Shown: positions 62,528 to 64,000 of the stretch, piece by piece | How positions within the stretch are numbered: the stretch's first letter is position 1 | Layout of the letters: each line of letters starts with the position of its first letter | Assembly: GCF_029714325.1 (NCBI RefSeq) | Contig: NZ_CP121666.1 | Span: 6,541,001-6,605,000, forward strand | DNA length: 64,000 nt | Direction of reading: 5' to 3' | DNA from: Bradyrhizobium sp. CB1717 | GTDB taxonomy: Bacteria > Pseudomonadota > Alphaproteobacteria > Rhizobiales > Xanthobacteraceae | The notes under the pieces: model-generated | The model's database searches: none | What the model saw: the letters and a program-made list of their open reading frames with translations, nothing else | What the model was told of the DNA's origin: nothing | Program-made: the position numbers and the translations under genes

Positions 62528-62782
62528 CTAACCCAACGACTTCCTTGTGCGCTTCTTCGGTGCAGGCGCGGGCACCGATGCGCGAAGATTTGCCTCAGCC
62601 GCTTGCTCGGCTGCTTCCTTGGCCTCACGCAGCTCGCGAAGCCGCGCCATGTTCTTGCGGATATCGACAGCGCGCCTTTCGACATCCGCGACCGCCCGCG
62701 CGCCCTCTTCGGCGGCAAGGCGTTGACGCTCGGCCCGCGCGACGGATTCGGGTGACGGTTCGGCCGTTTTCTTCGCGCTCAT
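62528..62782 (-). CDS. Small Ala/Glu/Arg-rich coiled-coil protein
   Basis: An 84-residue protein. MSAKKTAEPSPESVARAERQRLAAEEGARAVADVERRAVDIRKNMARLRELREAKEAAEQ forms a long charged helix, then a Pro/Ala/Lys tail ending KKRTRKSLG. It resembles short conserved Bradyrhizobium and Rhodopseudomonas proteins of unknown function. A longer frame begins at 62899 but runs through the cspA end. It lies 113 bases after cspA in the same direction. Confidence 0.6.
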   Translation of the reverse strand: MSAKKTAEPSPESVARAERQRLAAEEGARAVADVERRAVDIRKNMARLRELREAKEAAEQAAEANLRASVPAPAPKKRTRKSLG

Positions 62783-62895
62783 CTTTTGGCGCTCATCTTT
62801 CACCCTGCCCGGCAACGGAGAAAGCCCGCTCAATCCCAGGGATCGAGCGGGTCGCATGGCCGTTTCAGTACATCCGTGAAACGGCGCTACAGAGT

Positions 62896-63105
62896 TCAAG
62901 CCAGCGAGAGGTTCTCTGCGCTGACCTTGCCCCGCATCTTGTCGGCCTTGACCTCGAAGTTGACCTTCTGGCCCTCGGCGAGACCCGCAAGACCTGCCCG
63001 CTCGACCGCGCTGACGTGAACGAACACGTCATTGCCGCCGTCGTCGGGCTGAATGAATCCAAAACCCTTCTGGCCGTTGAACCACTTCACTGTACCTGTC
63101 GCCAT
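62896..63105 (-). CDS. Cold-shock domain protein, CspA family
   Basis: A 69-residue RNA-binding protein. [52 protein letters not shown] has the two RNP motifs (KGFGFI and DVFVHVS) of the OB fold. GGAGAAGAG precedes the ATG at 63105. The upstream 63106-63514 stretch has no clear gene and may include a long 5' leader, a usual feature of csp genes. Confidence 0.93.
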   Translation of the reverse strand: MATGTVKWFNGQKGFGFIQPDDGGNDVFVHVSAVERAGLAGLAEGQKVNFEVKADKMRGKVSAENLSLA

Positions 63106-63514
63106 TCTCTTCTCCAAAGCGCGCAAGCGCGCAGTCCGCGTGACGCTCACGCAGATCGTTTCAATTCGTCGATGTCTCTGGAAAAGGAGCCCGCGGGCGC
63201 ATTCAACAAGGCACAGCGGCTGAACGAATAAAGCGACGCTATACCTCGCCGTCGACATTAGCAAGGCTTCGGCCAGATTTAATCGCGCAGCTTTAATGGA
63301 ACCTTTGCAGGTTCAACGACTCGAGCCCGTGCGGACCTCGATCCGATATTTGCGCTCAATTCGTATCACCTCACGCGATCATGTCGGATTGGTGTCGCAA
63401 GCTCTGCGCATGTTTGAGAAGAACAAGAAGGCGCTGCTGACCGCAGCGCTCGTTGAAGGCCCGGACGAGACCTTCCGTTCCCCGCCTCGGTTCGTCTTGA
63501 TTTCAGCTCAGCGC

Positions 63515-63733
63515 TCAGCGGCCTCGACCGCCAAGTTGCTCGCGAAAAAACTGCAACACTGCCGCGTTGAACTCGCGGTGAAAGGCCACCCGGTCGAAGC
63601 CCGCGGGCACGTCGGTGCAGATGCGTGGGATGGCGGCCGCAAGCTCGGCCGAACACGGGGCGAGGAAGGCAAAGAATGACGGCGAGGCCCAAAGCTTGCT
63701 GCGCAGCGAAAGTCCCCCGATGGCTTCGGTTGA
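63515..63733 (-). pseudogene. C-terminal remnant of an alpha/beta hydrolase
   Basis: A minus-strand frame, open from a stop at 63734-63736 to a stop at 63515-63517, reads LRSKLWASPSFFAFLAP, then CSAELAAAIPRICTDVPAG and FDRVAFHREFNAAVLQFFREQLGG. This resembles the C-terminus of dienelactone-hydrolase-type proteins (F-D-R-x-A-F-H-x-x-F-N then F-F-R). There is no start codon with a ribosome site and no nucleophile region upstream. It may be the end of a decayed gene. From 63734 to 64000 nothing else is recognised. Confidence 0.4.
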
Positions 63734-64000
63734 TCAAGGCTGCACGGCCGGCGCCTTGTTGCCGGATTCGATCTACGCCCCCGCAACGGTCCCCAGACTG
63801 ATGCGAACGACGACATCGTGCGATGACGTGTCGCACGAACTGCAACCGCCCCTCCGGCAAAGACACGTGTCGGGAGATTGCATTGCGGCGCGGGGTTGCT
63901 ACAATTTTAGCGTTTACGCTCCGAATATTATCCTCCAGATTGAACGTCTCATTTGCATCACCAACGAAGAACCGCGCCATCTGATTTGGCCGCCTGGGAG

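Noticed and set aside
63296..63980. A plus frame (63296-63679) and a minus frame (63366-63980) at the right end
   Set aside because: Neither has motifs; a third minus frame in the same place reads like an alpha/beta hydrolase end and explains the region better.
1..64000. tRNA genes, rRNA genes, CRISPR arrays, integrases and IS transposases
   Set aside because: No cloverleaf, regularly spaced short repeat array, DDE transposase or tyrosine recombinase motif was recognised in any reading frame.

Overview
The window looks like a chromosomal segment of a Bradyrhizobium-type alphaproteobacterium. The supports are high GC, dense ATGA/GTGA-coupled operons, many solute-binding-protein transporters with Tat or Sec leaders, a DUF1236 protein, small cold-shock and DUF6894-like genes, and the palindromic intergenic repeats usual in that group. 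The genus is inferred from protein style, not from a marker gene. No rRNA, tRNA, CRISPR array, integrase or transposase is recognised.

Layout. 1-3.9 kb: late cobalamin (B12) genes as a divergon, cobC-cobD on minus and cobU-cobS-bluB on plus; cobC runs off the left edge. 4.2-9 kb: a Tat-exported binding protein coupled to a large hybrid sensor kinase, then an L,D-transpeptidase. 9-11.6 kb: a LysR regulator divergent from an MhqE/MhqD-like dioxygenase-hydrolase pair. 11.8-19.9 kb: one operon with an IclR regulator, a complete polyamine-type ABC importer, an AroM protein, a DUF917 protein and a HyuA-type hydantoinase; this is the best candidate for a little-described catabolic system. 19.9-24.3 kb: a gene-poor accessory stretch of repeats and small orphan proteins. 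It ends exactly where the livG ATPase of a branched-chain-type ABC importer is cut off after about 31 codons. 24.3-32.7 kb: the rest of that importer, a frameshifted acyl-CoA ligase, a TetR regulator, a Baeyer-Villiger monooxygenase and a DsbA/HCCA-isomerase-like protein.

32.7-39.3 kb: alanine dehydrogenase with a divergent Lrp regulator, a large PLP-dependent basic amino acid decarboxylase with an acetyltransferase, an ornithine cyclodeaminase-like protein and an orphan FlgC-like rod protein. 39.4-41.8 kb: a 2-hydroxyacid dehydrogenase divergent from a two-gene thiamine-diphosphate decarboxylase resembling sulfopyruvate decarboxylase. 42.8-46.4 kb: the glycerate pathway operon gcl-hyi-glxR. 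46.5-50.8 kb: adenine deaminase, an NYN/OST-HTH protein, and a LysR-LysE exporter pair. 50.8-54.7 kb: a TctCBA tripartite tricarboxylate transporter with an IclR regulator. 54.9-61.2 kb: an oxalate module made of an NDP-forming acyl-CoA synthetase, a GntR regulator, oxc and frc. The last 3 kb holds repeats, small proteins and a cold-shock gene.

How the genes work together. Oxc and Frc convert oxalate to formate and CO2 through oxalyl-CoA. Gcl, Hyi and GlxR turn glyoxylate into glycerate, and adenine deaminase feeds purine breakdown that can end in glyoxylate. So the right half is rich in C2 and dicarboxylate metabolism, each unit with its own regulator and often a visible palindromic operator candidate. 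Functional statements rest on recognised motifs and family knowledge; no similarity search was run.
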